Shown here in pieces: positions 54,270 through 63,750 of a DNA stretch of 64,000 nucleotides. The translations under genes and the position numbers were made by a program. Origin of the DNA: Sulfolobales archaeon (GTDB lineage Archaea; Thermoproteota; Thermoprotei_A; Sulfolobales; Desulfurococcaceae). The notes below the pieces were generated by a model. It saw only the letters and a program-made list of their open reading frames with translations. It had not been told where the DNA came from and searched no databases. How positions within the stretch are numbered: position 1 is the stretch's first letter; each line of letters begins with the position of its first letter. The stretch spans positions 62,001 to 126,000 of the forward strand of contig JANXDZ010000002.1 in the NCBI GenBank assembly GCA_025059075.1, read 5' to 3'.

Positions 54270-55454
54270 TTAATTTAGTGATTTAAGGGCTTGATCAATG
54301 TCTTCAATTATGTCTTCAGGATCTTCTAAGCCTATAGAAAGCCTCAGAGTGGATTCTGTTATTCCAAGTTTTTCTCTGACATCTCTTGGAATGCTTTTAG
54401 ATGCACTAATGATTGGATAAGTTATTAATGATTCCGCTCCTCCAAGGCTTGGGGATGGTCTAATGATCTTGAGTGATTTAAGGAACTTTACTGCCTCACT
54501 CATTCCACCTCTTAGTTTAAAAGTAACTACGCCTCCATAAAGCCTTCTCTTAAATACCCTATCAGCTATGCTTTTGTATGGACTACTGCTCAACCCTGGG
54601 TAGTGTACTTCAATTACCTTAGTGTTATCACTTAAGTACTCAGCTATAGACATGGCTGTTTTAGACTCCTTTTCAAATCTTACTTCAAGAGTCTTGACTC
54701 CTCTTAAAACTAAATACGCTTCAAAGGGCTGCATAATTCCTCCAATAAGCCTCCTCCAGTCCCAGAGAGCTTGGATTAATGTATTGTCCTTAGCTATTAA
54801 TGCTCCTCCAAGAACATCGTTATGTCCCGCGATGTATTTAGTCAAACTGTGTATAACGAGTGTAGCTCCATTAGATAGTGGATTCAGTAGTAGTGGAGTA
54901 GCGAATGTATTGTCTACAAATAGTTTGCAGTCAAGATCTCTACATACTTTAGCCACTTCAACTACATCTATTACTCTAAGCATAGGATTAGTTATTGACT
55001 CTATGAAAACCAAGTCTGGCTTAAAGGACTTTAAATCTTCAATCAGTTCACTCGTTTCAGGCCACGACATATGCAGTTTAAACCCAACTTTATTTGATAA
55101 AAGCTGAAGTAGTTGAAGAGTTGAGCCATAGAGCTCCATTAAAGCCACGACCTTAAGATCTTTGTTGATGAAATTTAGTAGAACTGTAGATATTGAAGCC
55201 ATTCCACTATTAAATGCAAGTGAATCAACGCCCTCTTCAAGTTTAGAAAGGACTTTTTCTAAAGCTCTTACAGTAGGGTTCTCCTCTCTTGAATACTTAA
55301 GATCAGTGCCTCTATCAGTAATTAATGTACTCCCCCTTTGCTCAAATACTGCTGTTAAGTATATTGGAGGTATAAAAACTCCAAGATCTTTGTCTACAAA
55401 CTCATGACCATGGATAGTTTTTGTAGGCTCCCTCAATTTGCTTAACCTCTCCAA
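54270..55454 (-). CDS. Cys/Met-metabolism PLP enzyme (cystathionine gamma-synthase / lyase type)
   Basis: A 394-residue PLP enzyme. The family's YSREENPTVRALEKVLSKLE near residue 48, FNSGMASIS near 78, FVDNTFATPLLLNPLSNGA near 170 and the lysine of HSLTKYIAGHNDVLGG near 195 are intact, and the C-terminal STLRLSIGLED fits. Members act as cystathionine gamma-synthase, gamma- or beta-lyase, or O-acyl-homoserine sulfhydrylase; which one is not decidable. It lies next to asd-ppcA on the opposite strand, fitting the homoserine to methionine branch. Confidence 0.9.
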   Translation of the reverse strand: MERLSKLREPTKTIHGHEFVDKDLGVFIPPIYLTAVFEQRGSTLITDRGTDLKYSREENPTVRALEKVLSKLEEGVDSLAFNSGMASISTVLLNFINKDLKVVALMELYGSTLQLLQLLSNKVGFKLHMSWPETSELIEDLKSFKPDLVFIESITNPMLRVIDVVEVAKVCRDLDCKLFVDNTFATPLLLNPLSNGATLVIHSLTKYIAGHNDVLGGALIAKDNTLIQALWDWRRLIGGIMQPFEAYLVLRGVKTLEVRFEKESKTAMSIAEYLSDNTKVIEVHYPGLSSSPYKSIADRVFKRRLYGGVVTFKLRGGMSEAVKFLKSLKIIRPSPSLGGAESLITYPIISASKSIPRDVREKLGITESTLRLSIGLEDPEDIIEDIDQALKSLN

Positions 55455-55639
55455 CTACTTATATTTAGGCACTTCAATTAATTACGTTGAATTTTCCTTA
55501 TATTCTTCCATCTTCCATTAATTGTCTCTAGATAATTACTTTACGCTCTATGCATCCAGGAATCTCTATTTTGCCTACAGTTCACGCGCTGTATCCATGG
55601 ATTCGTGAGCAGCTGTTGAGTCCCATGGAGCGATCTCTT
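55455..55639. other. intergenic stretch, no feature recognised
   Basis: First 185 bases of a 603-base region without an intact gene. No repeat or coding pattern is apparent here; the remainder is described as a broken gene and a promoter. Confidence 0.4.
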
Positions 55640-55974
55640 AACCCTGATCCCTAAGGCTTAGAGTGCCAGTCTCATAGTCTTCGACACGAAATATTTACAG
55701 AAGTTTACAGATATCTCTCAAGAAAATTTAAAGAAAATAGCTGGGGGCTTTTAAGCGGCTTTATAGCATCCTATAGACGTGTTTTCTATTACTATCATAC
55801 AGTACTAGTAAGTCTAATTTATGTAAGCTAAGTGTAGAGAACGGGGGTAAAGATCTATACACAATGCTATTTGGGAGAGTGAAAAACAACCCGATATCAC
55901 TCTATGAACATTACTTCCACTCAGTATATGAGTCGTTAAAAACACTCATAGTTCTAAAAACAGGAAAAGAGTAG
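55640..55974 (+). pseudogene. broken gene of unknown family
   Basis: Two protein-like frames in series: GLECQSHSLRHEIFTEVYRY, then LSRKFKENSWGLLSGFIASY and RRVFYYYHTVLVSLIYVS, ending at TAA; and after a frameshift VENGGKDLYTMLFGRVKNNP, then ISLYEHYFHSVYESLKTLIV and LKTGKE, ending at TAG (55972-55974). Both have natural amino-acid composition and helical character. Joined they would give about 100 residues of a small helical protein, with a HEPN-like feel that I cannot substantiate. A start codon is not identified. Confidence 0.45.
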
Positions 55975-56029
55975 AATAAGACAAGGTCTCTTCTAAATAC
56001 ACCTTGAAAAAGCTTAATATCTATAGCTG

Positions 56030-56040
56030 AAATATAAATA
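56030..56040 (+). promoter_or_regulatory. TATA box of the flavo-diiron gene
   Basis: AAATATAAATA is centred about 23 bases before the TTG start at 56058, consistent with a leaderless transcript. No ribosome-binding site stands before the TTG. Confidence 0.55.
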
Positions 56041-56057
56041 ATGAGGGTATTTCAACA

Positions 56058-57257
56058 TTGCTTGAAGCAACCTTCACTAAAGTCAAGATCTCTAAAGACC
56101 TCTACATGATCAAAGCTGGTGACCTGAAGACAACGTTTTTTGAAAGCCTCTGGGAGATTCCTGAGGGAATTACATATAATTCGTATATACTAACTGTAAG
56201 TGAAGGCATTGTAGTGTTTGATACCGTTAAGAACACAATGATAGACGAATACGTTAATGTTCTCTCCGAAGTAATTGACTTGAGGGATGTGAAATACTTA
56301 GTTGTACATCACATGGAACCTGATCACAGCGGGTGTATTAAGAAGATCTCTGAACTAGGAGAACCAATAGTACTTGGACATCCATTAGTAGGAAGAATGC
56401 TTAAATCATTTTACGGCTTTAAAGGTAAGTTCTCTCCAGTTAAAGACTGTGAAGAAATTAAAGTAAGTGAATACACTCTCAAATTCATTTACACTCCATG
56501 GTTACACTGGCCTGAAACAATGGTTACGTATATAGCTGAATCGAGGGCGTTGCTATCTTGTGATGTATTCGGCTCATATGGAGTATTCAACGCCACGTAT
56601 TATGATGAGCTACCTGAGTTTGAGAAAACGAAATACAGGTGGTTTATGAAAAAGTATTTCGCTACTGTTATCGGCTTCTATAGAGATTGGGTTATAAAGA
56701 ACTTAGATAAGCTATCATCTCTCGCAATAGATCCACTTGTAGTCCTTCCAGCACATGGATTAGCTTGGAGAAATAGATATGTTAGTGAAGTAGTAGGACT
56801 CTATAAGAAGTGGAGTAGTGGTAGATCGGAGAAGGGTAAAGTCACCATAGTTTACCTATCTATGTACGGATTCGTCAAGAAGGCAGTAATGGACTTCGCC
56901 GCTGAGTTAGAGAAGAGAGGTATTAAGACCTCTATATATGAGTTTACAGATACAAGGAGGAGTAACATAAGTGACTTGATCGGAGATATCTACGATAGCG
57001 AAGTAATCGTGTTAGCTACATCTACATACGATGCAGATGCTTTCCCACTAGCAAGATACATTACACACTTGATCTCGAGAAAGACGCCGAGGGAAAAGAA
57101 GATACTAATATTAGCAGGATATGGCTGGGGTCCGCGTGCTGGTCTAGAGATCAGAAACATACTGACGCAAGCAGGGTTCAGTGAGCTGAAAGTAGTGGAG
57201 TTTCCTGCAGGAGAACACCACGAAGTAATGAGCGAAGCAATAGAATACGTAAAGTAG
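56058..57257 (+). CDS. fprA: flavo-diiron protein (rubredoxin:O2/NO reductase)
   Basis: A 399-residue flavo-diiron protein that reduces O2 to water or NO to N2O. The metallo-beta-lactamase-like domain has the diiron ligands in HHMEPDHSG near residue 82, the LHWPET His near 150, Asp in SCDVFGSYG near 170 and His in PAHGLAW near 230. From about 255 a flavodoxin domain follows (YLSMYGFVKKA, ATSTYDADAFP, GYGWGPRAG), which binds FMN. It would take electrons from the rubredoxin at 29 kb. The length is normal and there is no fused rubredoxin. Confidence 0.95.
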   Translation: MLEATFTKVKISKDLYMIKAGDLKTTFFESLWEIPEGITYNSYILTVSEGIVVFDTVKNTMIDEYVNVLSEVIDLRDVKYLVVHHMEPDHSGCIKKISELGEPIVLGHPLVGRMLKSFYGFKGKFSPVKDCEEIKVSEYTLKFIYTPWLHWPETMVTYIAESRALLSCDVFGSYGVFNATYYDELPEFEKTKYRWFMKKYFATVIGFYRDWVIKNLDKLSSLAIDPLVVLPAHGLAWRNRYVSEVVGLYKKWSSGRSEKGKVTIVYLSMYGFVKKAVMDFAAELEKRGIKTSIYEFTDTRRSNISDLIGDIYDSEVIVLATSTYDADAFPLARYITHLISRKTPREKKILILAGYGWGPRAGLEIRNILTQAGFSELKVVEFPAGEHHEVMSEAIEYVK

Positions 57258-57377
57258 AGAGTTAAAAAGAAGACTATTCCCAGCTACTTCGCCATTCAGC
57301 GTCCAACATCATTGGGGATTCTCGACTAACTTAAGCCACTTTATGCAAGAGATGCACCGTTGAGCTATATCTAAGCT

Positions 57378-58364
57378 CTACTTAGTTGAATAGAGCCAGC
57401 ATGAAACTCCATGTCCTTTACTAACGTTTATCCATGGAGCCTCGTCGCTCCTGCATTTATTCATGACGAATGGGCATCTAGTGTGGAATCTACAGCCTGA
57501 GGGGATGTTTATTGGATTAGGTATTTCCCCAACTACTTTCAGCTTCTCAAGAATTCTATTACCTATAGTTGGAACTGATGAAATGAGGGCCTTTGTATAT
57601 GGATGCAAAGGACTATGTATAACTTCCCCTACAGCGCCTTCCTCAACGATCTTGCCTAAGTACATTACTGTCACTCTATCAGCTACAAGCTTGGCTACAG
57701 CCAAGTCGTGAGTTATGAACAACATTGAAAGACCGTATTCCCTCTTAAACTCCTTTAATAACTCAAGTATTGAAGCTCTTAATGATACATCTATCATTGA
57801 AACTGGTTCATCAGCGACCACGAACTTGGGCCTCATTATCATTGCTCTAGCTATTACAATTCTTTGCCTCTGTCCACCGCTTAACTGATGAGGGTATCTC
57901 TCATATATCTCACTAGGGGGGGTTAACCCCACTCTCTCAAGAACTTCAAGAACCTTCTCTTTAGCTTCATCAGCGTTGCATAATCCATTGATTATCAAGG
58001 GTTGTGCCACTTGATCTCCAACCTTAACCCTCGGATCAAGGCTTGCGTAAGGATCCTGAAATATCATTTGCATATGAGGCCTAATCTTTTTCAAAGCTCT
58101 CTTAGATAACTTAGTTAGTTCTATTCCTTCAAACAATATGCTTCCTTCAGTAGGCTTCTCTAATCCTATTAGCATTCTTCCAGTAGTAGTTTTACCTGAA
58201 CCGCTTTCGCCTACTAACGCTAAAGTTTCTCCAAAGCCTATTTCTAAGTTAACTCCATCAACTGCCCTTACATAGAGGCGGCCCTTCATTAACATGACAT
58301 CGGTTATAGTTCTTCTAACGGGGAAGTACTTCTTAAGGCCTTTGGCTATAACAAGGGCTTTCAA
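57378..58364 (-). CDS. Opp/Dpp ABC transporter ATPase F, operon 2
   Basis: A 328-residue peptide-importer ATPase. Walker A GESGSGKTT, signature LSGGQRQRIVIARAM, Walker B FVVADEPVSMID (Val-Ser in place of the usual Thr-Ser and Met-Ile-Asp D-loop) and C-terminal GCRFHTRCPFVMNKC. An extra segment between the start and Walker A (VRRTITDVMLMKGRLYVRAV) is seen in related archaeal F-type ATPases. It starts six bases after the partner ATPase. Confidence 0.93.
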   Translation of the reverse strand: MKALVIAKGLKKYFPVRRTITDVMLMKGRLYVRAVDGVNLEIGFGETLALVGESGSGKTTTGRMLIGLEKPTEGSILFEGIELTKLSKRALKKIRPHMQMIFQDPYASLDPRVKVGDQVAQPLIINGLCNADEAKEKVLEVLERVGLTPPSEIYERYPHQLSGGQRQRIVIARAMIMRPKFVVADEPVSMIDVSLRASILELLKEFKREYGLSMLFITHDLAVAKLVADRVTVMYLGKIVEEGAVGEVIHSPLHPYTKALISSVPTIGNRILEKLKVVGEIPNPINIPSGCRFHTRCPFVMNKCRSDEAPWINVSKGHGVSCWLYSTK

Positions 58365-58370
58365 ATGCTT

Positions 58371-59330
58371 TCACCTCTTTAAGTAAAGCCAGCATGCTAT
58401 ACATCGATCATGCTCGACTATAGTCATTGGAGGACGTTCATTAATGCAAATACTTAGTGCTTGCCTACACCTCGGGTGGAATCTGCAGCCAGGTGAAGGA
58501 TTTCTAAGGTCTGGTGGAAAGCCAGGTATGGATTTAATAGTCTTTGCAGACCATAGATCTGGGACGCTATTCACTAAGCCAGCTGTATATGGATGTAGTG
58601 GTGCATTAATGATGCTGCGCGTATCTCCATATTCAACTATTTCACCAGCATACATTATGGCGATTCTATTAGCCATTTCGGCAGCTAAAGCCACATCGTG
58701 AGTTATAAGCATTATTGAAGCCCCCTTCATTTGGACTTCTTTAAGCAAGTCCATTATTTGATCTTGCACTATTACGTCTAAAGCTGTCGTAGGCTCATCA
58801 GCTATAAGGAGCTCAGGCCTTAAAGCTATTGAAATAGCTATTACAATTCTTTGCCTCTGTCCACCGCTTAACTGATGAGGGTAGTAATTGAGCCTATCTC
58901 TAGGTATATTAACTAATTCAAGTAGCTCTCCTGCTTCCCTAATTGCTTCCTCCCTACCAACTCCTAAGTGTACTTGAATTACTTCAGCTAACTGATCTCC
59001 AACAGTTCTCAAAGGATCTAGGGATGTAAGAGGATCCTGAAATACAAAGCCTATGTGCCTCCCTCTAATGCCTCTCATAGCCTCCTCGTTGAGCTCCATT
59101 AGATCTCTGTTCATGAACTTTACCTTTCCTCCAACAATCCTCCCAGGAGGAGGAACTATCTTTGCAATAGCGTAAGCTAAAGTACTTTTACCAGAGCCGC
59201 TTTCACCTACAATGCCTATCCACTCCCCTGGGAGAACACTCAAGGATACATCGTCAACAGCTCTCACTACTCCAGAAAGAGTATAGAAGTAGACCTTTAA
59301 GTTAACTACTTCGAGCAGTGCATTAGACAC
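58371..59330 (-). CDS. Opp/Dpp ABC transporter ATPase D, operon 2
   Basis: A 319-residue peptide-importer ATPase. GESGSGKST as Walker A, LSGGQRQRIVIAISI signature, LIADEPTTALD Walker B, and the C-terminal GCRFHPRCRQALSIC Cys segment. It lies three bases downstream of permease C, the start of tight coupling. Together with the F-type subunit it forms the ATPase pair of the second peptide importer. Confidence 0.93.
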   Translation of the reverse strand: MSNALLEVVNLKVYFYTLSGVVRAVDDVSLSVLPGEWIGIVGESGSGKSTLAYAIAKIVPPPGRIVGGKVKFMNRDLMELNEEAMRGIRGRHIGFVFQDPLTSLDPLRTVGDQLAEVIQVHLGVGREEAIREAGELLELVNIPRDRLNYYPHQLSGGQRQRIVIAISIALRPELLIADEPTTALDVIVQDQIMDLLKEVQMKGASIMLITHDVALAAEMANRIAIMYAGEIVEYGDTRSIINAPLHPYTAGLVNSVPDLWSAKTIKSIPGFPPDLRNPSPGCRFHPRCRQALSICINERPPMTIVEHDRCIACWLYLKR

Positions 59331-59333
59331 AAA

Positions 59334-60194
59334 CTACACCTTTGCAGCTATTGAGAAGTAGTCGCTTAAAGCTTCACCAATTAATGCAAACCCCAGGGAT
59401 AAGGCAATTATCATTAGTCCAGGACACATCGCTATCCACCAATAACCGTTGAGCAAGTGTGGTTGACCGCTTCTAAGGTCAAGGCCCCAGTCAGGGGTTG
59501 GCCAAGTCACTGATAGGCCTAGAAAGCTTAATGCAGCTTCCGTGAGTATAGCGTCTGCAACACTTAAGCTAAAGACTACGAGAACTGTTTGAGTAATGTT
59601 CCTAAATATGCTCTTCAATATAGTTGCATCAGAGCACCCGAGAACAATTAAAGCCTCTATGAATGGCATCTGCTTCACCTTAAGCGTCTCCCCCCTCACC
59701 ATTCTGTAATATGTAGGTACATAAATTACAGCTATTGATATAGCTGCATTAAGTGGACTTGGCCCTAGCACTGCAGCTACAGCTATTGCAAGTATGAGTG
59801 AGGGGAAGGCATAGATACTATCCATAATGATGCTGAGAACTCTATCAACTAGCCCACCGTAGTATCCTGAAATTAAGCCTAGTGGGACTCCAAAAGCCAT
59901 TGATATAGCTGCTGAAACAGCTACTACAAAAAGCACCACTCTAGAGCCCCAGACGACTCTTGAAAAAACATCCATTCCAACGTGGTTTGTCCCCATTAAA
60001 TAATTCCGCGATGGAGGCTGAAGCTCTATGTAAACTCTTGAAGCAGGATCGTGTGGAGCTATGTATGGGGCTAGAATAGCCATAACCACTATGGATATGA
60101 CTATCACTAGCCCTAGGATTAGCATTGACTTAGCTGGCTGTGGAAAGCTCCTTATGAAGGCTGAAATGGGGGTGCTTAGGAAAAGAGTCATCAA
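59334..60194 (-). CDS. Opp/Dpp permease C, operon 2
   Basis: A 286-residue permease with about six helices and the landmarks NYLMGTNHVGMDVFSRVVWG near residue 65, the EAA loop FIEALIVLGCSDATILKSIF near 178 and EAALSFLGLSVTWPTPDWG. It overlaps permease B by four bases. It forms the translocation channel with that subunit. Confidence 0.92.
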   Translation of the reverse strand: MMTLFLSTPISAFIRSFPQPAKSMLILGLVIVISIVVMAILAPYIAPHDPASRVYIELQPPSRNYLMGTNHVGMDVFSRVVWGSRVVLFVVAVSAAISMAFGVPLGLISGYYGGLVDRVLSIIMDSIYAFPSLILAIAVAAVLGPSPLNAAISIAVIYVPTYYRMVRGETLKVKQMPFIEALIVLGCSDATILKSIFRNITQTVLVVFSLSVADAILTEAALSFLGLSVTWPTPDWGLDLRSGQPHLLNGYWWIAMCPGLMIIALSLGFALIGEALSDYFSIAAKV

Positions 60195-61210
60195 TACTTC
60201 ACCCTAGGATCTATTAATGCATATACTATATCAACAATTAAGTTCATTAATCCAACTATGAATGCAAATAGAATTACAGCTCCCTGTATTGAAGAGTAGT
60301 CCCTGTATTCTATTCTTTCATAAATAAATCTCCCTAGCCCCGGCCAGCTAAACGTTGTCTCAGTTAAAACAGCTCCCCCTAGAAGCATTGCTATTTGAAG
60401 CCCCATGTATGTTACTACAGGGATGAAGGCGTTCTTAATAGCATACATAGCTACTCTATGGCCTGGAATGCCCCTAGCTCTATATGCTCTAATGAAGTCT
60501 GAGTTAAGAACTTCAACGAGGTTGTTCCTAATGAGCCTTGTATAAGCTCCGCTTAGCACTATTCCAAGAGTTAAGCTTGGAAGCACTATGTGCCTCAATG
60601 CGTCTGTGAAAGCATTTAAGTCTCCGGCCAATAGGCTATCCAGCAACAGCAATCCAGTAAGCCTAGGTACATAGATCCCTGCGCTTAAGCGCCCACTTAC
60701 GTAGAATAGCTTAAGCTTGAGGCCTAAGAAGTACTGGAGCCCCATTCCGAGGACTGGTATGAATAGAGTATAGGTAAGTATGCTGTAGATCCTCATTGAA
60801 GTATCGAGTCTGCTACCTCTCCTCAACGCACCTCCTACTCCAGTTATAAAACCTATTAATGAAGCAACTATTAATGAAGCTATAGTCAACTCTACTGTAG
60901 CAGGAAGCCTCTCCCATAAGTATTCACTAACGGGCTTACCTATAGGTGATGCAAGAGTTTTACCAAAGTCCCCTCTCAGCATCACGCCGAGGAGATAATC
61001 AAAATACTGTACTAGGATAGGCTTATCAAGGCCGGCCATCCTCCTCATTTCCTCAAGTTGTGCTGGAGGAATATACCTAGTGCCTACAACTGCTAATATA
61101 GGGTCTCCGGGTAGAACTCTAAGCAATATGAATACAAAGGTGTAGAGTATCAGTATTGTGGGAACTATTAACGAAGCTCTAATAACTATGTATCTACCGA
61201 GGCCAGCCAT
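60191..61210 (-). CDS. Opp/Dpp permease B, operon 2
   Basis: A 339-residue permease. It starts with the helix IVIRASLIVPTILILYTFVF, then RVLPGDPILAVVG, LPATVELTIASLIVASLIGF, the EAA loop FIRAYRARGIPGHRVAMYAI and the usual DPRVKY end. It is 66 bases after the binding-protein gene. The family usually begins with a membrane helix at the ATG, as here. Confidence 0.93.
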   Translation of the reverse strand: MAGLGRYIVIRASLIVPTILILYTFVFILLRVLPGDPILAVVGTRYIPPAQLEEMRRMAGLDKPILVQYFDYLLGVMLRGDFGKTLASPIGKPVSEYLWERLPATVELTIASLIVASLIGFITGVGGALRRGSRLDTSMRIYSILTYTLFIPVLGMGLQYFLGLKLKLFYVSGRLSAGIYVPRLTGLLLLDSLLAGDLNAFTDALRHIVLPSLTLGIVLSGAYTRLIRNNLVEVLNSDFIRAYRARGIPGHRVAMYAIKNAFIPVVTYMGLQIAMLLGGAVLTETTFSWPGLGRFIYERIEYRDYSSIQGAVILFAFIVGLMNLIVDIVYALIDPRVKY

Positions 61211-61276
61211 AGCTTACTACCTTAAAACGCCCTTATGTAAAGGGCGTCGAAGAAAACATAGCTTTATTTATACCCC

Positions 61277-62842
61277 CTACTTTCTATAGATAGGCCAGTA
61301 GTACATTAGCATTATGGGGTTAGGCACTACTCCCTCAATGTCTTGTCTGGCAACTATGTGGAGCTTCCCCTGGAATATAGGTATGTATGGAACGTCTTCA
61401 GTTAAATAAGTTCTTTGTACATTTATGTATATCAGTTCTCTCTCAAACTGATCAGTTATTGATGAAGCTTGCTTCAATAATTCATCAACTGTTTCATTAG
61501 CATATCCTGTTCCAGCCCACGCGTTCGCAGTGCTTAGAAGGAATGGAGTTAAGTAATTATCTGGATCTAGATAGTCCGGATACCATCCAAGTAGATATAC
61601 TGGGAGCTGCCCATTCCTAATGTAGCTTACGTACGTAGCCCATTCAGCACTCTTAACTGTGACTTCTATCAGCTCTGTAGCTTCCCACTGCTGCTTTAAT
61701 AGTGCAGCTATATCTTTTTCAGTGTCTCCATAGTGTGTTGGAGTATACCATAGTTCTATAGCTAGCTTATTCTCTTTACTATACCCAGCCTGCATTAGTA
61801 AGTTCTTCGCCATCTCAACATTGTAATCTCCATATTTATCCTTAAATGCATCAACGTGACTCCACATACCTATTGGAACAAGGCTGTATAGAGGGGTTCC
61901 AGCTCCTCTTAACACAACACTTATTATCTCAGTTCTATTAATTGCTGCCGCTAATGCTTGTCTAACAAGTTTATTGTCAAATGGAGGCATCTTAGTGTTT
62001 ATACATATGTACCTTATGAAAGTCCCAGGTACTTCAATTACCTTTAAGTCAGCTTTCTTAGATAGCTCTTCAATGTCTGTTGGCCTAAGAGTCCTCCAAG
62101 CTATGTCTACTTCACCACCCTCAAGAGCCAGCCTTAGGGAAGTGGCATCAGCGTAAAACCTAATCACTATTAATGACTTAGGCTTATCTCCATAGTAGTA
62201 TGGATTTGGCTCAAGAACTATCTCTACATCTCTCTGGAAGCGAGCTATTTTATAAGGCCCTGCTCCACCAGCCGTTTGATCGCTATCAATGCTTTCAGGA
62301 GCATATGCTGAATGCACTGGGAAGTATGGGGGAGTAGCAACTAATGTTAGAAAGAATGGAGTAGGCTGCTTTAGCTTAAACACTACAGTATAATCGTCTA
62401 CAGCCTCAACTTTATCAATGAACTCTGTGACTAGCCACGATGGATCACCCTTTATCGTCATAACTCTATTAATGCTTCTAACAACATCTTCTGCAGTAAG
62501 CAGCGTTCCATCAGCGAACTTCAATCCCTCCCTAAGTTTAAAAGTCCAAGTCATTCCATCACTACTAATACTCCAGCTTTCAGCTAGAGCTGGCTCAAGA
62601 TCTAGTGAGCCAGGCTTATACTTAACTAAGCCCTCCATAACGTTAGATAGCACTTCCCAAGTAAAGAAGTCGTAAGCATTAGAAGGATCTAGATCAGTTA
62701 CCTTATCAGTTACCCCAATAACTATTGGCTTTGGAGCAGCTGGAGCTGGAGCCCTGAAAATAATAAAGTATGCTGCAAGTCCAGCTATTACGACTATTAT
62801 GGCTATCAATATTGCGATAAGAGATCTACTTATGCATTTCAA
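61277..62842 (-). CDS. peptide-binding protein (SBP_bac_5), operon 2
   Basis: A 521-residue binding protein with ordinary domain order. Residues about 7-30 are a signal anchor followed by a short Ala/Pro linker; DKVTDLDPSNAYDFFTWEVL begins the domain, WTFKLREGLKFADGTLLTAE follows near 95, LGWYPDYLDPDNYL near 415, and the last segment ANETVDELLKQASSITDQFE then PYIPIFQGKLH closes it. It captures peptides outside the cell. The start is TTG at 62842, with GGGGGA about eight bases upstream; a TATA element lies near 62.90 kb. Confidence 0.93.
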   Translation of the reverse strand: MKCISRSLIAILIAIIVVIAGLAAYFIIFRAPAPAAPKPIVIGVTDKVTDLDPSNAYDFFTWEVLSNVMEGLVKYKPGSLDLEPALAESWSISSDGMTWTFKLREGLKFADGTLLTAEDVVRSINRVMTIKGDPSWLVTEFIDKVEAVDDYTVVFKLKQPTPFFLTLVATPPYFPVHSAYAPESIDSDQTAGGAGPYKIARFQRDVEIVLEPNPYYYGDKPKSLIVIRFYADATSLRLALEGGEVDIAWRTLRPTDIEELSKKADLKVIEVPGTFIRYICINTKMPPFDNKLVRQALAAAINRTEIISVVLRGAGTPLYSLVPIGMWSHVDAFKDKYGDYNVEMAKNLLMQAGYSKENKLAIELWYTPTHYGDTEKDIAALLKQQWEATELIEVTVKSAEWATYVSYIRNGQLPVYLLGWYPDYLDPDNYLTPFLLSTANAWAGTGYANETVDELLKQASSITDQFERELIYINVQRTYLTEDVPYIPIFQGKLHIVARQDIEGVVPNPIMLMYYWPIYRK

Positions 62843-63200
62843 AATTTATCCCCCATTAATCCTACTTTATGTTAGAAAGTAGTGTGCAGATTTAGTATTT
62901 AAATATTTATGAGTATTCAAAGGCATATTATATGATATGGGTGTTTACAGTAAGAGAAAGCGTGTGATACACTTGATCTAAGGGCAGTGTAGCATTGATC
63001 TTTCAGTACAACTATGTTTAGCTACAAGACAAGAATCTACTTAAAATAGCTGTCGAAATTGCAGTGAAGAGCTAAAGCTTCTTAGCTAAACAATGTTAAA
63101 TAGATGTTTAAAGAGCTATTGCTTTACAAGTGCCTCAACGCTTTAAACATTTAATAATAGAAAGTATTCTATTAAGGATCTTAATGAAGCTCTGTGTTCA
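62843..63200. other. intergenic stretch with promoter of Opp operon 2
   Basis: Contains an AT-rich TATA-like ATATTTAAATAC around 62.90 kb on the minus strand and a short CTACTTT/AAAGTAG inverted repeat around 62.86-62.88 kb between it and the binding-protein start. The rest has no coding pattern. Confidence 0.4.
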
Positions 63201-63589
63201 TTAAGTTTTAATTACAGCTTTAAGTTCTACAAATACTTTTCCTAACTTCACTAAATCTATTGAGTAAATATATGAGGACTCTATAGCTATCTTAACTGTT
63301 TTCACAAAGCTCTCGATCAATTCATTAAAGCAATCTATTTTTTAATGCATGCAATAGGGCTATCTAAGTACTGAAGGGTTTCAGCCCATGCTAAGGATAC
63401 GTTAACGTCAACTGCATCTAATGGATTATAGCACATAAATCCAGTTGCCTCACATATATCCTTAATTACACTCAATGTATCTAAAGTACTTGAATCAGCC
63501 ACTAGCCGTAATTCTTTAAAAGTGTTTAAATTATTTGCTAATACACTTAATTTACCCTCATTATCCGCGTCTGTAGACATAGTATTCAC
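63201..63589 (-). pseudogene. small gene split by a frameshift at an A6 run
   Basis: The first frame (GTG at 63589) gives 84 residues and ends at TAG (63335-63337), right after a run of six A (63338-63343 on the complement). A second frame continues IDCFNELIESFVKTVKIAIE, then SSYIYSIDLVKLGKVFVELK, to TAA at 63201-63203. With seven A the two join without interruption as ...ACIKKIDCF... giving about 128 residues. This is either an inactivating one-base deletion or a site of ribosomal or transcriptional slippage. The function is unknown, and it sits beside a KaiC-like gene. Confidence 0.5.
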
Positions 63590-63750
63590 ATACCCTCTAT
63601 TTTCATTAATAGCATTTATAAGAATATAAAAACTTTTCCCACTATAGTCCCATAAATTATGATGAAGCTCTTACTAAAACTCAGAGGTGTAAATTATAAA
63701 GTGATGTAAACGAATCAGTATTTAACGCTTTTCAAGGAACTAACTATTTG

